Shown here: piece after piece, positions 37,021-50,798 of the stretch
Position numbering within the stretch: position 1 is the first letter of the stretch
Layout: each line of letters begins with the position of its first letter
Assembly: GCA_916610825.1 (NCBI GenBank)
Contig: OU744452.1
Span: forward strand, 2,763,543 to 2,827,542
DNA length: 64,000 nucleotides
Direction: 5' to 3'
Source of the DNA: Haliclystus octoradiatus
Taxonomy: Eukaryota > Cnidaria > Staurozoa > Stauromedusae > Haliclystidae
Program-made: the position numbers and the translations under genes
Notes under the pieces: generated by a model
The model's database searches: none
Told to the model about the DNA's origin: nothing
Seen by the model: only the letters and a program-made list of their open reading frames with translations

Positions 37021-38818
37021 TTATTTGAAAACTTTGGCCCGGATGGAATCGCCCTGAACGTTTAATGTTGGTTTCAGTTCTTGAATTGCCAGCATTTCAT
37101 TCACGAGACAATCGAATTTATTTTTGCACTTTTTTATTATTCTAAAATGTTTTTCAAATTGATCAGTAGATATTCCGTGCTCTTGACGGACGTGTGTACC
37201 AAGGTTACTTTTGTTATGTTAATCTATGCGTTCATATAAGTGCCGGCATGTATAGCCAACATAGTCTGCTTCGCATAGACCACATTTAAAATGATATATG
37301 ACGCATTGCTGGGTTAACAAATCTGGCTTCTCCTCACGGGTACGCAAGTCATCGTTGAGCTTCTTACTTTTAAAAATAGCATTAAACTTTACACTTATTT
37401 TACAATTTAAACGGTAAAGTTCTTTTCTTGTTTCATCACATGATTGTTGGTCTTTAAAAGGTAAAACTATACTCACATATTTTAAATTATCGTCTGGTAA
37501 AACTGGAGAATTAAAATCATTACTTAGCATTTTATTTAAAATAGAATTAAAAACACGGGGCGGATACTTAAGTTTACTAAAAATGTTAAAAAGTACTTTA
37601 CATTCAATATTAAAATCAGCTTCAGAGGAACAAAGACGATGCGCTCTGTGAAGCATTGTCTTCAAAATACCAATTTTATACCTTTGGTCTACATGACTCT
37701 GATAATGTAAAAGAAGTCTTTTGTTTGTTGTTTTTCGATGTACACTCGTTGATATTTCTGTGCCGGTATTGGTCATTTTGATTCCAAGAAAAGGTAGATT
37801 TTTGTTTTCCTCTAACTCAATCGTGAAGTTTATTGACGAGTGTGCTGCATTCAGAATCGATAATAAGTCTTCTGCTTCTTTTCTATTGTTGACAATTGCC
37901 AAGGTGTCATCTACATAGCGCCAGTAGAACTCTGGTAATTTATTAGATTCTGATAAATTTTTTTCAATATTGGACATAAATACATTAGCTAATAAAGGTC
38001 CCAATGGTGATCCTATTGCCACTCCATCTGATTGTTCATACAGCACACCATCGAATTGAAACAATTGGTCTTTGGTACTGATCAATAATAGGTCACGCAG
38101 ATCGTCAGGCGTTAAATTCAAGGAATACTTTTCATTGAACCAATTGTTAGAAAATGCATCCGTAACCAAACTTTCAATTGTTTCCAGTAGGGGGACGTTG
38201 GTAAACAGAGCACTCACGTCAAAAGAGACCATAATACTACCTTTTCGGAATTTTACGTTGCGTATTTCTTCGCTAAAATTTAATATATCTAATATTGTAC
38301 AACTATTGATAGCCAAAGGTTTGAGCTTGTCATCTAGCCATTTTGCCAAAAGAAAGTTATAAGATCCCACTGCCGATAGAACTGGTCGCATTTGTAAGTT
38401 AGTTTTATGTGTTTTTGGTAGGCCATATAAATGTGCTAGCCGAGAGCCTTTAGGACAAAGTTTTGTTGCTATTTCTTCTGGTAAAATTTTTTTTATACAT
38501 TTATTTACCATTCTTTCTTTATAAAGGAGAGGGTGGGGATGTTTTGCAGGCCTCCCTCTACGTTTTTTATTCGGGTCTACAAAGGTAAATTTATCTCGTT
38601 TGTCAATCGATGCTTCCATCAATAGTCTATTATAATGTTCTTTGTTCATAATGATGATACCATTACCCTTATCCGGCTTAGTTATTACAATGTTCTTATT
38701 GCGTTTTAAAGATGATATTGCTCGTAGTAAAGACTTGGGTGGTTTCTGTCCTTGTAAACGGCAGTAATTCAAGGCAATAGACTTGAGCGTAGATGCTGTG
38801 ATATCTTTCTTAACTTGT
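37021..38818 (-). pseudogene. Penelope-like element: reverse transcriptase plus GIY-YIG
   Basis: The minus strand is open from ~38814 to 37222 (over 530 codons), stopped by TAA at 37219-37221, then open to TAA at 37021-37023. Visible RT motifs are ITKPDKGNGIIIMNKEHY, SRLAHLYGLPKTHK, motif A (MVSFDVSALFTNVP), motif B (GSPLGPLLANVFM) and the catalytic YVDDTLAIV. LPFLGIKM follows. The GIY-YIG nuclease begins CVIYHFKCGLCEADYVGYTC. The premature stop truncates the nuclease; the lost part still reads THVRQEHGIS and ends RAKVF. The frame begins QVKKDITAS right after a stop, and its N-terminal portion lies inverted just beyond. So the copy is rearranged, with one nonsense codon. Confidence 0.92.
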
Positions 38819-38820
38819 CA

Positions 38821-40740
<1,920 letters not shown>

Positions 40741-40855
40741 TCTTCCTGTCGCTAACAAACTGACCTTTCTCTTCAATCATGAATGCATAAAACTATTTAG
40801 TTTTCTTGGTAACTTCCTCAACAAATCATTCTCGTTACGGCATAAATCACAGTAA

Positions 40856-41745
40856 TCTCATATACTTAGGTTATAATAGCTTCTTTATGTTATCTTAATT
40901 AATATTATTTAAATCTCTTTATGACGTCAAGTAGATCAATGTGTATAGATATGCATGTACTGTTTTGGCAGTCAGCTTCATTTATTTGTAAATAATATTT
41001 CTTATAAATTTATATTAAGCATTTGACATTCACTTACCACACCTGTATTGTAGGGTATATCTTGGTAATAATAATAAACAAGCCAACAAACAAACAAACA
41101 TCATTATTTATTGAGAAACCTTTAAGGCATTTGGCTTTTTTTTAAAGGGCTCATACAAAATATAATTTATAAATAGTTACGAACATAATTACAATATAGA
41201 CAAAAAAGTAGATTAGTGAATGATTAATCTCTACATGCTAGATTTGATTTACATAGATTTTGGAAAGCCTACTATCCGTGATATCCTTTATCAAGATTGG
41301 TGGATCATTCCATTTGCACACCAGCTGACTGAAAAGAGTGACGATGACTTGGTTAAATATTATTGTTAGTGGATGATCATGTTTTCGTGGTGTACGGAGA
41401 AGAGAAGAGAGCGTGTGTGTGTGTGTGTGTGTATAATTTTATTTCGATTCGTAACCAAAATGAGCAAATGCTCGTTTATACATTGATACGTATTAAAAGT
41501 AAGTTATTAATTATAATATTGTAAATTAGTAGAAATAATGATAAGGATAATAGTATTAATAATATAATATAATTTTTATTTTTATTTTATTATTTTATTA
41601 TTTTTTTTATTATTTTTTTTATTTATTTTTTTTTCGTTTTTTTTTTTTCGTTTTTTGAACGAGAGAAGTTCCATAATTATGCTAATTGTATTATATTTAT
41701 GAGGAGAATGCTAGTGTTTTTGATATATATAACATTATAATCTAA
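40856..41745. other. LINE 3' UTR and low-complexity DNA
   Basis: Includes the LINE tail to ~41090, a (GT)n run at ~41411-41432, and a T-rich stretch of TTATTTT variants at 41555-41660. No gene. Confidence 0.5.
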
Positions 41746-42430
41746 CTATCGACAGCTGATTGACATAAACCAATAATTTATTTTCCATTCCAGGGATGTC
41801 AAATACGCAAGAGTTGACTCTTTGAATGTTCTTATTGCTTCCCCACGTATTACTTCCGGGATAAAGTTCCAGACTCTAGTACCTACTGCTACAATCGACC
41901 ATTTCATCAGGGTTGTTCTGCAAATGGGTGGGATGAATTTGTTTGGACGGCAAGATGACGTATATTTAGTGTTGGATATCTTGAAGAGGGAGTGTAAAAG
42001 TTTTGGAGTTTCTGTTATGAGTGTTTTGTGGATCATATTGGTTAATTTTACTATTCTTCTGACGTGTAGAGATGGAAGACGATATTCTTTACCAGTATTG
42101 GGTCGTGTTAGGTGTTTTAGTGATTTTACTTGAATTCTTTCTAATTTTAGTCTATCCGTTTAATTAATTCCAAGAAGAAGTAGGCTACAATGTTCTAGGT
42201 GAGGACGGATGTATGTCTTGTAAAGTGTATTGGCAAGGTGTGGGTTTAGGGATTTTTTAACCTGTTTGATTTGATATAGGGAGAGATTGGCTTTTCTGAT
42301 GCAATTGCGAAGATGACATCTCATGTTTAATCTACTGTCAATGTGAGCACCGAGTATCTTTATTACATTGAGCCAAGGTAAGGTTACATCATCGATTGTA
42401 ATGTCTTTGTTATGTATTTGATTAGTACTT
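41746..42430 (-). pseudogene. LINE C-terminal fragment (minus strand)
   Basis: The minus strand reads LPWLNVIKILGAHIDSRLNM, KANLSLYQIKQVKKSLNP, LYKTYIRPHLEHCSLLLLG, then (after one stop) KLERIQVKSLKHLTR and LMKWSIVAVGTRVWNFIP. This LG.xxD...YIRPxLEY order is the RT thumb and C-terminal domain of Jockey/CR1-like LINEs. The 5' part is missing. Confidence 0.85.
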
Positions 42431-42830
42431 AGAAGTGAATAGTGAATAGCAAAGGAGGAGCATTATTCAATTAAATTTTATGAGCCCAGGAAAGCTGATT
42501 GAAAGTCACCCTGTCCTTGATGCTTAGCCATTCAAGCTGACTGAGAATTTTTGAGACAGAGGTACTGTAATGATACTGAGGCACTGTCCTCATACCTCTG
42601 TTCTGGAGCCTCTGGAGGTGATCGAGATGTTGTTGTTTACAATTCCCCCAGACTACAACGCAGTAGTCAAAATGAGGCAAGAAAAGAGCATTATATAAAA
42701 GAATTCTAATTTTCAGCGGTAAGAGTTTACTGCTGCGTTTAATACCCTTAACCCCCTGCTGACCTTATTGATTACTTTTTGAACATGATCGTCAAACTTA
42801 CGCAGCTGCCTAGTTCCATGCCTTTAGGTA
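42431..42830 (-). pseudogene. Second LINE C-terminal fragment (minus strand)
   Basis: The minus strand reads HVQKVINKVSRGLRVLNAA, RILLYNALFLPHFDYCVVVW and LDHLQRLQNRGMRTV, then LEWLSIKDRVTFNQL. It is another LINE family (YxPHxDYCxVVWG, RLQNRxxR motifs), truncated at both ends and frameshifted near 42720. It abuts the preceding fragment. Confidence 0.85.
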
Positions 42831-43254
42831 AACCTGCACTTTAACTTGATTTGATAGATATTACACAAAGCTGGTGCAATGGCCGGAGCTACTAATTTAA
42901 TTAACCTTGTCTCTATGTTTAATCATCACCAAAAGCTTTTTTCATTGGTAAATAGTTTATTATCTATTATATTTCTAACGTCGTTATTTTTGACTCATGG
43001 CTACGGAGTTTCCATGAGTCTATTCTATCATGCTGAAAAATGAAATCGGTCTGGAAAATTGGTAAATCACGGTTACGACAGCGTGATTTTTGTGGCAACA
43101 AATCGCAGACTGCTTTGCCCGCAAACAATACAAAGACAATCAGCGATCGTCAGCGATTGCGCAATATCCGCCTAGACTTCACTGAGTTATTGTTCAGATT
43201 CTGGCATTGTTGCCTTTGGAATCACGGTTAGAAGCGTTTTCACTCAGGTGACAT
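42831..43254. other. Intergenic, edge of dispersed repeat R1
   Basis: 42985-43030 holds TTTTTGACTCATGGCTACG, related to the 77-bp units at 32236. No gene. Confidence 0.35.
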
Positions 43255-44095
43255 TTTACTAAAAATTTTCTGATGGCGTCCATGTTGGTGTACTCGCAGC
43301 TAAGCGAGATTACAATTGCATTATTAAATGAAATGTTTTCTAATACTCTCGAATTAGTTTACATCGTGATTATCTCTTCATTGGTAGAACTGTTAGAACA
43401 CATGATTGTTTTCTTTTTCTCATCAATTGAAATGGTTAATGAAAGGTTTTAATCGTTCTGTAACATCACTATTTGAGGTGAAACTTCGAAGATAATTTTT
43501 GTTGTGTTTTGACCGTGAGAACTTTTAAACCAACAGTTCATCATTTGTTTGGGGGCTTAGACAAGACAGTATTGTATATTTATTGTTTATATTGATTTCT
43601 GGAAGCGAACGATTTCCTTCCACGACTTTCATAGTTTTTGAATAAACTTACGATATCATATTGCCTCATGACGAAAACAAATATCTTGTGTCATGCCATG
43701 GAGTCTCGAATGCGTATTTCGAGGTGTAAATAATGCATTAAATACACCTGCATTATTTTCCTTCAAAATACGCCGTATAGCCATAGCCTCATAATTTTTT
43801 ATTTATTTTATTTATCGAACTTATACAATAATTATTATATTGGTTTGATTAAGTTATTCGATTTGATTTGATTTGATTGTTTATTTTATGCTATTTTATT
43901 GAAGTTGATTTTTTATGTGATCTGATTTTATATCATTCGATTGGATTGATTTTACTTTATTGAATTTGATTTGATTTTTCATTGCATGATGATTTGATTG
44001 ATTTGATATTCTATTGAGTTTGATTTCGATTGATTTATTTTGATTATTATATCATTCACCATGAGTCCGAGCGTAGCGGAGCTATTTTTTCAAAT
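43255..44095. repeat. Dispersed repeat family R1, copy 2
   Basis: Collinear with 32640-33515 at both ends, with the same CACCATGAGTCCGAGCGTAG terminus, but a different middle (~43610-43860) that lacks the tRNA-like segment. Confidence 0.8.
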
Positions 44096-44537
44096 TGTAA
44101 TGAATGCCTCGGTGTTTCATCAAACAGAAATAATTCTCATGTTAAAATTGCTTCAAAAGTTCAATTGGGCTGCTGTTTACAGATGGTATGATTGACGATA
44201 GTTTATGTGATATTCCAATAAAATAATAGTTCAGTTAGTAGTTAATAGTTAGTAAAAGACAATATTTCATCTGTTGATTGTTTTGTTTCTGTTTAAAATT
44301 TGTCATCAATTTCTAAACTTTCTATACTGTTATTCTTAAATTTGTCAGGTACGGAGGCTAGTAATTCGATATGTCTCTGTTTGTAATAAAGTCCCCCAAG
44401 GCGGGTGCCAACTTGTGCAGAGAACATTGGAACATGGACTGCTAGCTTACCCTGTTTGTGGTAAAATGATACATTAAAAAACCTTGGATATATAAATATC
44501 AGGAGAATAATGCTGTATTGGTATCTATCATTCTTGC

Positions 44538-44675
44538 CATGGGTATCAGCACTCTTTTGTGTAAGAGAAACAACACCGTGTGGGCCAGCGTGTGAGTGAT
44601 ACGCTATGACATATCGATATAGAAATGCGTGAACTATTAAAAAGGAACAAATCGAACAAAAGAAGCAGTAAACAT
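44538..44675 (-). pseudogene. Broken first exon of a LicD-like gene (paralogue B)
   Basis: Aligns with the exon at 13339-13486: ATGTTTACTGCT start, TTTTGTTCGATTTG, TTCACGCATTTCTATATCGA and the stretch before the donor (GAGTGCTGATAC). It is 10 nt shorter than exon A because of a deletion after the fourth codon, so the ATG frame ends at a TAA after 12 codons. The donor position reads GCAAGA, not GTAAGA. Homology continues into the intron. A nonfunctional duplicate. Confidence 0.6.
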
Positions 44676-45170
44676 TTTCCAAGATTTGAGAATTTTTCAA
44701 GATTTTACGATAGAAAATCATACCATTACATCGCTGTGATCAATTGTGCAAATACAAAGAAAGTATTGATATTTCTCTCCGTTTCTTCTTCCTGATATTC
44801 CATAGTTATACTCGCGATCATATTTTCCGTCTGTTTCCTGACGTATACGATAGCCTCAGCCAATCAGTGTGTCTTTATATCATTTTCTTCACGCATGGGA
44901 AAAACGATGTAACTAACTAAAACCCATTTCCTGTATCGCAAGATAACGAAAATCCCCTCGAAAACAAACCTTGTAAGCAACATTAAGAAAGTTTGTTTTG
45001 TGTGAGGTCCTTGGTGTTTTGAATAACGATTTGAGAAAATAAATAACCACATTGGAACCTTGCAAAAAGAGTTAATTGCTAAGAAACAAGAGTTGTAAAA
45101 TACGAAAACAAACGATTAATTATGTAAATTATTGCAATATTCTTTAACAAAGAAAGGAGATTGAAAAAAA

Positions 45171-45431
45171 TTATGTTGTTATTATTCCTCGTTTTGGATG
45201 TGCAGTAAATATTTCATCAATCGCAGATTGAACCTCTGAATCAGTGCATACATTGTTTGCTGGTTCAATTAGAGGATTCGATTGATGATCATGATGAATG
45301 ATGTTTGTCATGGTTACGTTAGGTCTATTATCAATTTGCTACATCTGCTGTTCGCAAATTTCTCCATGGTTCAATGTCTCAACATAATGGACAGCAGAAA
45401 CAATATCTTCAGGATTAAATCCGAGACAATC
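45171..45431 (-). pseudogene. Possible terminal exon of unknown gene, one in-frame stop
   Basis: After a plausible acceptor (TATATGATCAG) the minus strand reads DCLGFNPEDIVSAVHYVETL, then NHGEICEQQM, a TAG (codon 31) and MTNIIHHDHQSNPLIEPA, ending HPKRGIITT with TAA at 45171. Length is exactly 87 codons. Codon use and composition look coding, unlike the surroundings. I do not recognise the family; a transposase C-terminus is possible. Either a decayed exon or chance. Confidence 0.35.
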
Positions 45432-46029
45432 CTGATCATATAAAAAAATACTTCAATAAAATTAAAATCCAAATCCCAGACTCAAATATACTCAATGTTA
45501 CGTTCCAACTAATGATACAGTAGCGTAGTATTTTAATGGCTATACGACGTTGTCGTTTAGAGTTAAATTCATTCAAAACTTTCGCAACTACAATTATTAA
45601 TACCAGAAATCAAAACAAACAGGCCAACAAACCAGGATAATAAACAATATCACATTAAATCAGTATACAAATGATGTTGTCAAAATTCAACGAAGATAAA
45701 GCATTAATTTAAATGAAAAATAAATCCGTAGTTACTTCAATGTTTTATATTAAATCTCCAATCATGAAATGAGTGTAAGCTTCGCAGTCTTTTCTTATGA
45801 AGCTGAACAACGAGGCCATATATACTGAAAACGAGATTAATGGAATGGAATCCTATTGGTTGGCGTCTATAGCTTATCCAATCATTAAACGTATTGCTAT
45901 TGACTTTTCCTTGGAACATTTTACGAAAAGATTTTTTCAGGATGTCATACACGTAACTTATAATACAGGCCTACAAAATTGCGCTGATAGATAACATGAA
46001 AAAGGCTATTAGCTTGAAAGCCTACCCTG
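45432..46029. other. Intergenic, ends in the left edge of a MITE
   Basis: No gene. The last bases, CCCTG (46025-46029), are the target duplication of gypsy-3 and the left end of the MITE resuming at 50979. Confidence 0.4.
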
Positions 46030-46207
46030 TGTAATGATATTTGATTGACAGATGTCATTGACGTCATGTCGAGAGTTAGAATTTTGCGACACCATGAGAA
46101 AGGAGTCAGTCTGGGTTTGGTCCCTGTCGTTGACATACCAAAGTGTTTAATTATATGCGTTATTGTTTTTATTCACTTGACTCATGTTTTACCGTTGATA
46201 TACTACA
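46030..46207 (+). repeat. Gypsy-3 5' LTR
   Basis: TG...CA ends, TGTAATGATATTTGATTGAC to ATACTACA. It contains TGACGTCA at 46059-46066, the palindromic CRE/ATF site, which may help drive transcription (inference). Confidence 0.93.
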
Positions 46208-46266
46208 AAGTTAACTTCAGTTTTCACATTTCACCATATCGAAATTTTTAAAGGAAGTATTTTAAT

Positions 46267-46967
46267 ATGGGTGAAGACAACGGATCAGGAGATGTTACAA
46301 GGGAAAGATTATTGTTCTTACATGTGACTGCTCCGAAATTGAAGTCTTCTGACAAAGAAGATGTCACGCGGTATTTAAAAGAAAATACGATGAGTATTTA
46401 GAGTTGATAAAAGAGAGGAACGAGCATGGTGGAGAGGAGATCAAGCCTCTTACGGTAAGAGCTTGCATTAACACATCTTTATTGAGAGCCATAGCAACGT
46501 ATGAACTCGAAAAAACTCTAGAAGAAGTGACCGAGAAAGACCTTCTCGATTATATTGGCGGAAAATTAGACGTAGAGACAGACGATAATATCCCTGACGT
46601 CGAACAGATTTTCAAAAAAGAATTAAAAATGGATTTAACTATAAAAGACTCAAAAGCGAGAGTGTTAAAACTTTTTCAAGACGTAGATGACATATTGGAC
46701 AAATACGGAATTAAGACATTATTGGACACAGAAAGTAACAAGAAACTAAAAAATAAATGCATTGTGAACGCTATCCAACCTTACAAGTTAAGAGAAACTT
46801 TGAAGAATGAACTGAAATATAGAAACAGCGAGTCAAAGAAAGACACGGCAAAACTTTTCAAATTGGTAAGGGATTTAACAACAAAATTTGATGTATTTAA
46901 TTTTAACGAACCGAAAAAGAGAAAAAACCGATGGACGCTAGTCACGCTACAAAAGAACATTATGTAG
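46267..46967 (+). pseudogene. Gypsy-3 Gag (capsid part), two frames
   Basis: The ATG at 46267 begins MGEDNGSGDVTRERLLFLHV. That frame stops at 46399, but a -1 shift at the T TTA AAA heptamer (46374-46380) leads to KYDEYLELIKERNEHGGEEI and on to 46967. The body is Lys/Glu-rich with no clear motif, like many gypsy capsids. Near its end lies A AAA AAC (46922-46928), in frame, after which a -1 shift enters the zinc-knuckle and protease frame. Without a shift, translation stops after 12 more codons. Confidence 0.75.
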
Positions 46968-47440
46968 TTAAAAATAAATTGGAATGCTGGACTTGCAAAG
47001 GAAACCACTCTCAAGCTAATTGTCCTAAACAAGAAGGTAAAGAGAGAAAAAAGAAAGATACAAAGTCACCGCCTACAACTGGATGTCTAAAATGTAAAGG
47101 AAAGCATTGGCTAAAGGATTGCCCAGACGCAACAGCAAATGAAAAAAAGGATTTATTAGAAAAGCTATCTAAAACAAGATCAGGAGCTGCATACAGTAAA
47201 TCTCAAGATAAGAGTAAACCAGTTGATCTCAAACAAATAATGTCAACAGATATTGAAAGCAGACAGTTGTCAAATAATTGTGCAATTTTAAACGATGTGA
47301 TAAAGTGCAAATATGTGTTAGACACAGGGGCCGACAGAACATTTATCAGGCGTGATTTGGCGGAATTAATTTCTGCTAAAACACCGACTACGATTAAAGA
47401 AACCCCTCCTGTGGACATTCAATTTGCAAAAAGGAGGTAA
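46931..47440 (+). pseudogene. Gypsy-3 nucleocapsid and protease
   Basis: Two Zn knuckles, CWTCKGNHSQANC and CLKCKGKHWLKDC (CX2CX3HX4C, one residue shorter than the retroviral CX2CX4HX4C), then retropepsin YVLDTGADRTFI. The frame ends at 47438-47440; protease resumes one frame back as LLTKAGKLVLRAIDCIVINN. It is reached from Gag by -1 shift. Confidence 0.85.
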
Positions 47441-48750
47441 CAGAAAAAGTTACTAGCACAATTAGTATAAACTTAACGCTATTAACAAAAGCTGGAAAAT
47501 TAGTGCTGAGAGCAATTGATTGCATTGTAATTAATAATCTGCAAGATGATTTAATAATTGGTAAACCATTGCTAGAGTCAATAGGGATCAACATAGAACA
47601 ATTGATCGCAGATAATGCTAAGAATCAAAATGAATCTATTGCTGTAAATAATTTGGAGGCCGATAGTGACGAAAAGGAGACAGATGATTTTCCTCTTTGG
47701 CAGCCTGACATTGGTCCAAATTGTCAAGTAGATGCAATTGAGGCAGTATTGAAACAGTTGAAGGGTGATACTGCAACCCAATATGAATACGGGGAGCTGA
47801 AAAGATTAATCGAAACATTCAGTGAATTATGGAGATTAAATCTGGGACCAGATGCACCTGCAGACGTCCCACCAATGGAGGTAAAATTGAAAAAGGATGC
47901 CACACCTATACAATGCAAAGGACGTCGCTATGCACCTATGCACTCAGCCTATTTGAAGGGGCATATTGCGGAACTAGAAAAATTTGGCTTAGTGAAAAGA
48001 AATCACAACGCCAGTTGGGCATCACCTGCATTTGTCGTAAATGATGAAAAGGAAGAGTCCCGCATGGTTGTGGATTTAAGAGCTGTGAATCATGTTACGG
48101 ATCGCAAGTTATGGCCTATGCCGAATATAGAAGTACAGTTACAAAGGTTAGAAGGTATGAAATATTTTGCAGCCTTGGATTTATTTAAGGGGTATTGGCA
48201 ATGTCCATTAGAGCAACAATCGCAAGAACTACATTCATTTATGACTGCTGAGGGCATATATACGCCAACCAGAGTTATAATGGGGGCATGTGATAGCGTA
48301 GCATACTTTCAATCCACAGTGCAGAAGGTAGTTGATAGCTGTACACGCCCACAGAATTGTTTACTTTGGGTAGATGATATTTTGTGTTTTGGCAAAACTT
48401 TTGAGGAATTACAAGAAACATTAGCTACTGTTCTCAATGTTTTAAGTAAACATAAACTCAAGGTTAATGCTCGTAAAAGTATTTTATTACGCAGCAGTAT
48501 TCGCTGGTGTGGCAGAATAATATCGGAGAGGGGAATTCAATTTGATCCATCCCGATTACAAGCAATTACTGAGATGTCACCACCTGTCACTGCCAGTAAT
48601 TTGCAGCAGTTTAATTGTGCATTGAATTGGATGCGATCATCATTGCCAAATTTTGCTGAAGTTATAGCACCTCTAAGAGATATACTTGAAAAAGCATTTG
48701 ATGTCTCTGGTTCACGTACAAAGAGCAGCCCGTTCTGTCAAGTTATCTGA
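47441..48750 (+). pseudogene. Gypsy-3 protease end and reverse transcriptase
   Basis: DLIIGKPLLESIGIN closes the protease. RT motifs follow: WASPAFVVNDEKEESRMVVD, FAALDLFKGYWQCPL, IMGACDSVAYFQ and the catalytic LLWVDDILCFG. The thumb ends LNWMRSSLPNFAEVIAPLRD. The frame is lost near 48720 and RNase H continues one frame forward. Confidence 0.9.
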
Positions 48751-50119
48751 CATTGGCTGGGGTAAGAATGAATTATTAGCATTTGAGAATAGTAAAAAGT
48801 TATTAAGTCATGCTGTGACATTGGCTCATTTGAAGCCTGATTATGAACTATGTATTTTTACTGATGCTAGTAATTATTTTTGGGCAATAGTTGCTACACA
48901 AGTGCCTGTTGCAGATTTAGTATTACCAATTGATGAGCAACGTCACGAGACACTTGTATTTCTTAGTGGTGAATTTAAAGGGGCTAGTACACGTTGGTCC
49001 ATTAATGAAAAAGAAGCATTTCCAATTATTGAGGCCTGTTCTCTTCTTGATTATTTATTGCTTAGAGAAAATGGTTTTAGAATATTTTGTGATCATCGAA
49101 ACCTGATTTACATATTTGATCCGTTTGCATTGAATAGTACAGTAAAGAAGCATGTTGCTGACCGTTTACAACGATGGGCACTACGGTTAATGGCTTTCAA
49201 TTATACTATTGAGCATATTGCTGGAGAATTAAATGTTTGGAGCGATCTTTTAACTCGCTGGGGCGTTGCATCCCCTATTATTATGGCTAGATCCATTATT
49301 ATTACTAATACTATCTCATCTATTACTGATACATCTGATTGGCCAACAATTGAGGATGTTATTATTAGTCAATCGGATTGTAATCTGGATAATCCACTAA
49401 TTATCAAAGATGTTAATGGAGTTTTACGTACTGAGGATGGTGTTATTTGGTTACCTGCTGATAGCAATTTATGCATACGACTACTTGTTATAGCTCATTG
49501 TGGGTCAGCTGGTCATCGTGGCATCGATACAACTTATCGTACATTATTATCACGTTTTATTTGGAAAGGGATGAGAAAAGATGTTGAGAAGTTTTGTCTC
49601 AAGTGCTTACATTGTCTTGCATGTGATCCGCGTAAAGTTATACCTCGACCATATGGAGAAGTTTTGATAGGTGAGAAGCCTAATGACGTTATTCATTTTG
49701 ATTATTTATTTGCAAGTAAAACTGATGAACATTGTCCTTTTGGATACATCTTGGTTTTGAAGGATGATCATTCTGGATTTGTTGAGCTAGTAGCTGCTGC
49801 AAATGCTACATATGAACCAGTTGTGGAATCATTAATGGATTGGTTTAAAAGATTTGGGATTGTTAGTCAATGGGTCAGTGATCAAGGTACACATTTTCTA
49901 AATGACGTCATGACAAAAGTTAGTCAACGATTGAATGTTAAACACAATTTTGTTACTGCATACACACCGTGGGCAAATGGTACAGTTGAACGAGTGAACC
50001 GTGATATCTTATTTGTATTACGCTGTCTATTATGTGAATTACGCCTTAACGATAGTGATTGGCCGTGTTTATTACCAGTTAACAGATGGTTATTAATAAT
50101 TCATTATCAGAGAGATTAG
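48686..50119 (+). pseudogene. Gypsy-3 RNase H and integrase
   Basis: RNase H: LCIFTDASNYFWAIVA, FPIIEACSLLDYLL, FCDHRNLIYIF. Integrase: HHCC finger (HCGSAGHRGIDTTYRTLL, CLKCLHCLAC) and D,D,E at VIHFDYLFAS, QWVSDQGTHFLND and TPWANGTVERVNRDIL. The integrase style (KDDHSGFVELV, PWANGTVERVNRDIL) recalls gypsy elements of oomycetes as I know them. The frame breaks near 50090. Confidence 0.9.
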
Positions 50120-50739
50120 GTGGTTATGCACCTGTGACCGCATTCACAGGTATCACACAGTCATCGCCGTTAGATTTTATATTTGTGCCGAGATTGAAGG
50201 AAATGGTTTCAGTACCTACAACTGCTACATATAAAGCTGGTATTGAATCGCTACGTGATTCACTTGAGATTATTCATGGAGAGGTTACCAAGGCAAAGAA
50301 TAAAACTAGAGATGCTAATGCCAAGAGAAGAATGAATGCTAAGTCTAAAGCCATTCATTTCCGTGAGGGTGATTATGTATTGGCAGCAAGTGTACTTCAT
50401 AAATCTGGACAAAAGTTGAAAGTCCGTTGGCAAAGACCAATGAAAATTATTACTCTAAAAAACCCTTATTATTGTGATAGTTCTTTAAAAGTCACTGAAG
50501 ACTTATTTGAACAAATAGCTCATAATGATTCTGGCTATGTGGTTGACGACTTACTTGAAGTCCGTCTTACTACTGATGGAATTTGGGAGTTATTGGTTCG
50601 TTGGTCGGGATTCGAACATTTAGAGGATTCATGGGAACCATTCGAAAATCTATTTATTGATGTTCCAAACCTTGTAATAAAATTAGCTAATGATAGTTGT
50701 AGCAATAAAGACTTTACAGAGTTTGTTAAAACTTTATAG
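50086..50739 (+). pseudogene. Gypsy-3 integrase C-terminus with chromodomain
   Basis: The integrase tail (FREGDYVLAASVLHKSGQKL) leads into a chromodomain: YVVDDLLEVRLTTDGIWELL then VRWSGFEHLEDSWEPFENLF. Aromatic and WEP positions match chromoviral chromodomains, which target integration to chromatin marks. It ends at TAG 50737-50739. Gypsy-1 and gypsy-2 lack this domain. Confidence 0.88.
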
Positions 50740-50786
50740 ACTAATGACTTGTTAAATTTGAACAACTTAGCGTAAAGCCTTTAAAT

Positions 50787-50798
50787 TGAAGGAGGCAG
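50787..50798 (+). promoter_or_regulatory. Gypsy-3 polypurine tract
   Basis: TTGAAGGAGGCAG directly precedes the 3' LTR. Confidence 0.75.

Noticed and set aside
48686-50119. Further programmed frameshifts in gypsy-3 near 48720 and 50090
   Set aside because: Neither change lies on a slippery heptamer and one is in the +1 direction; ordinary indels explain them better.
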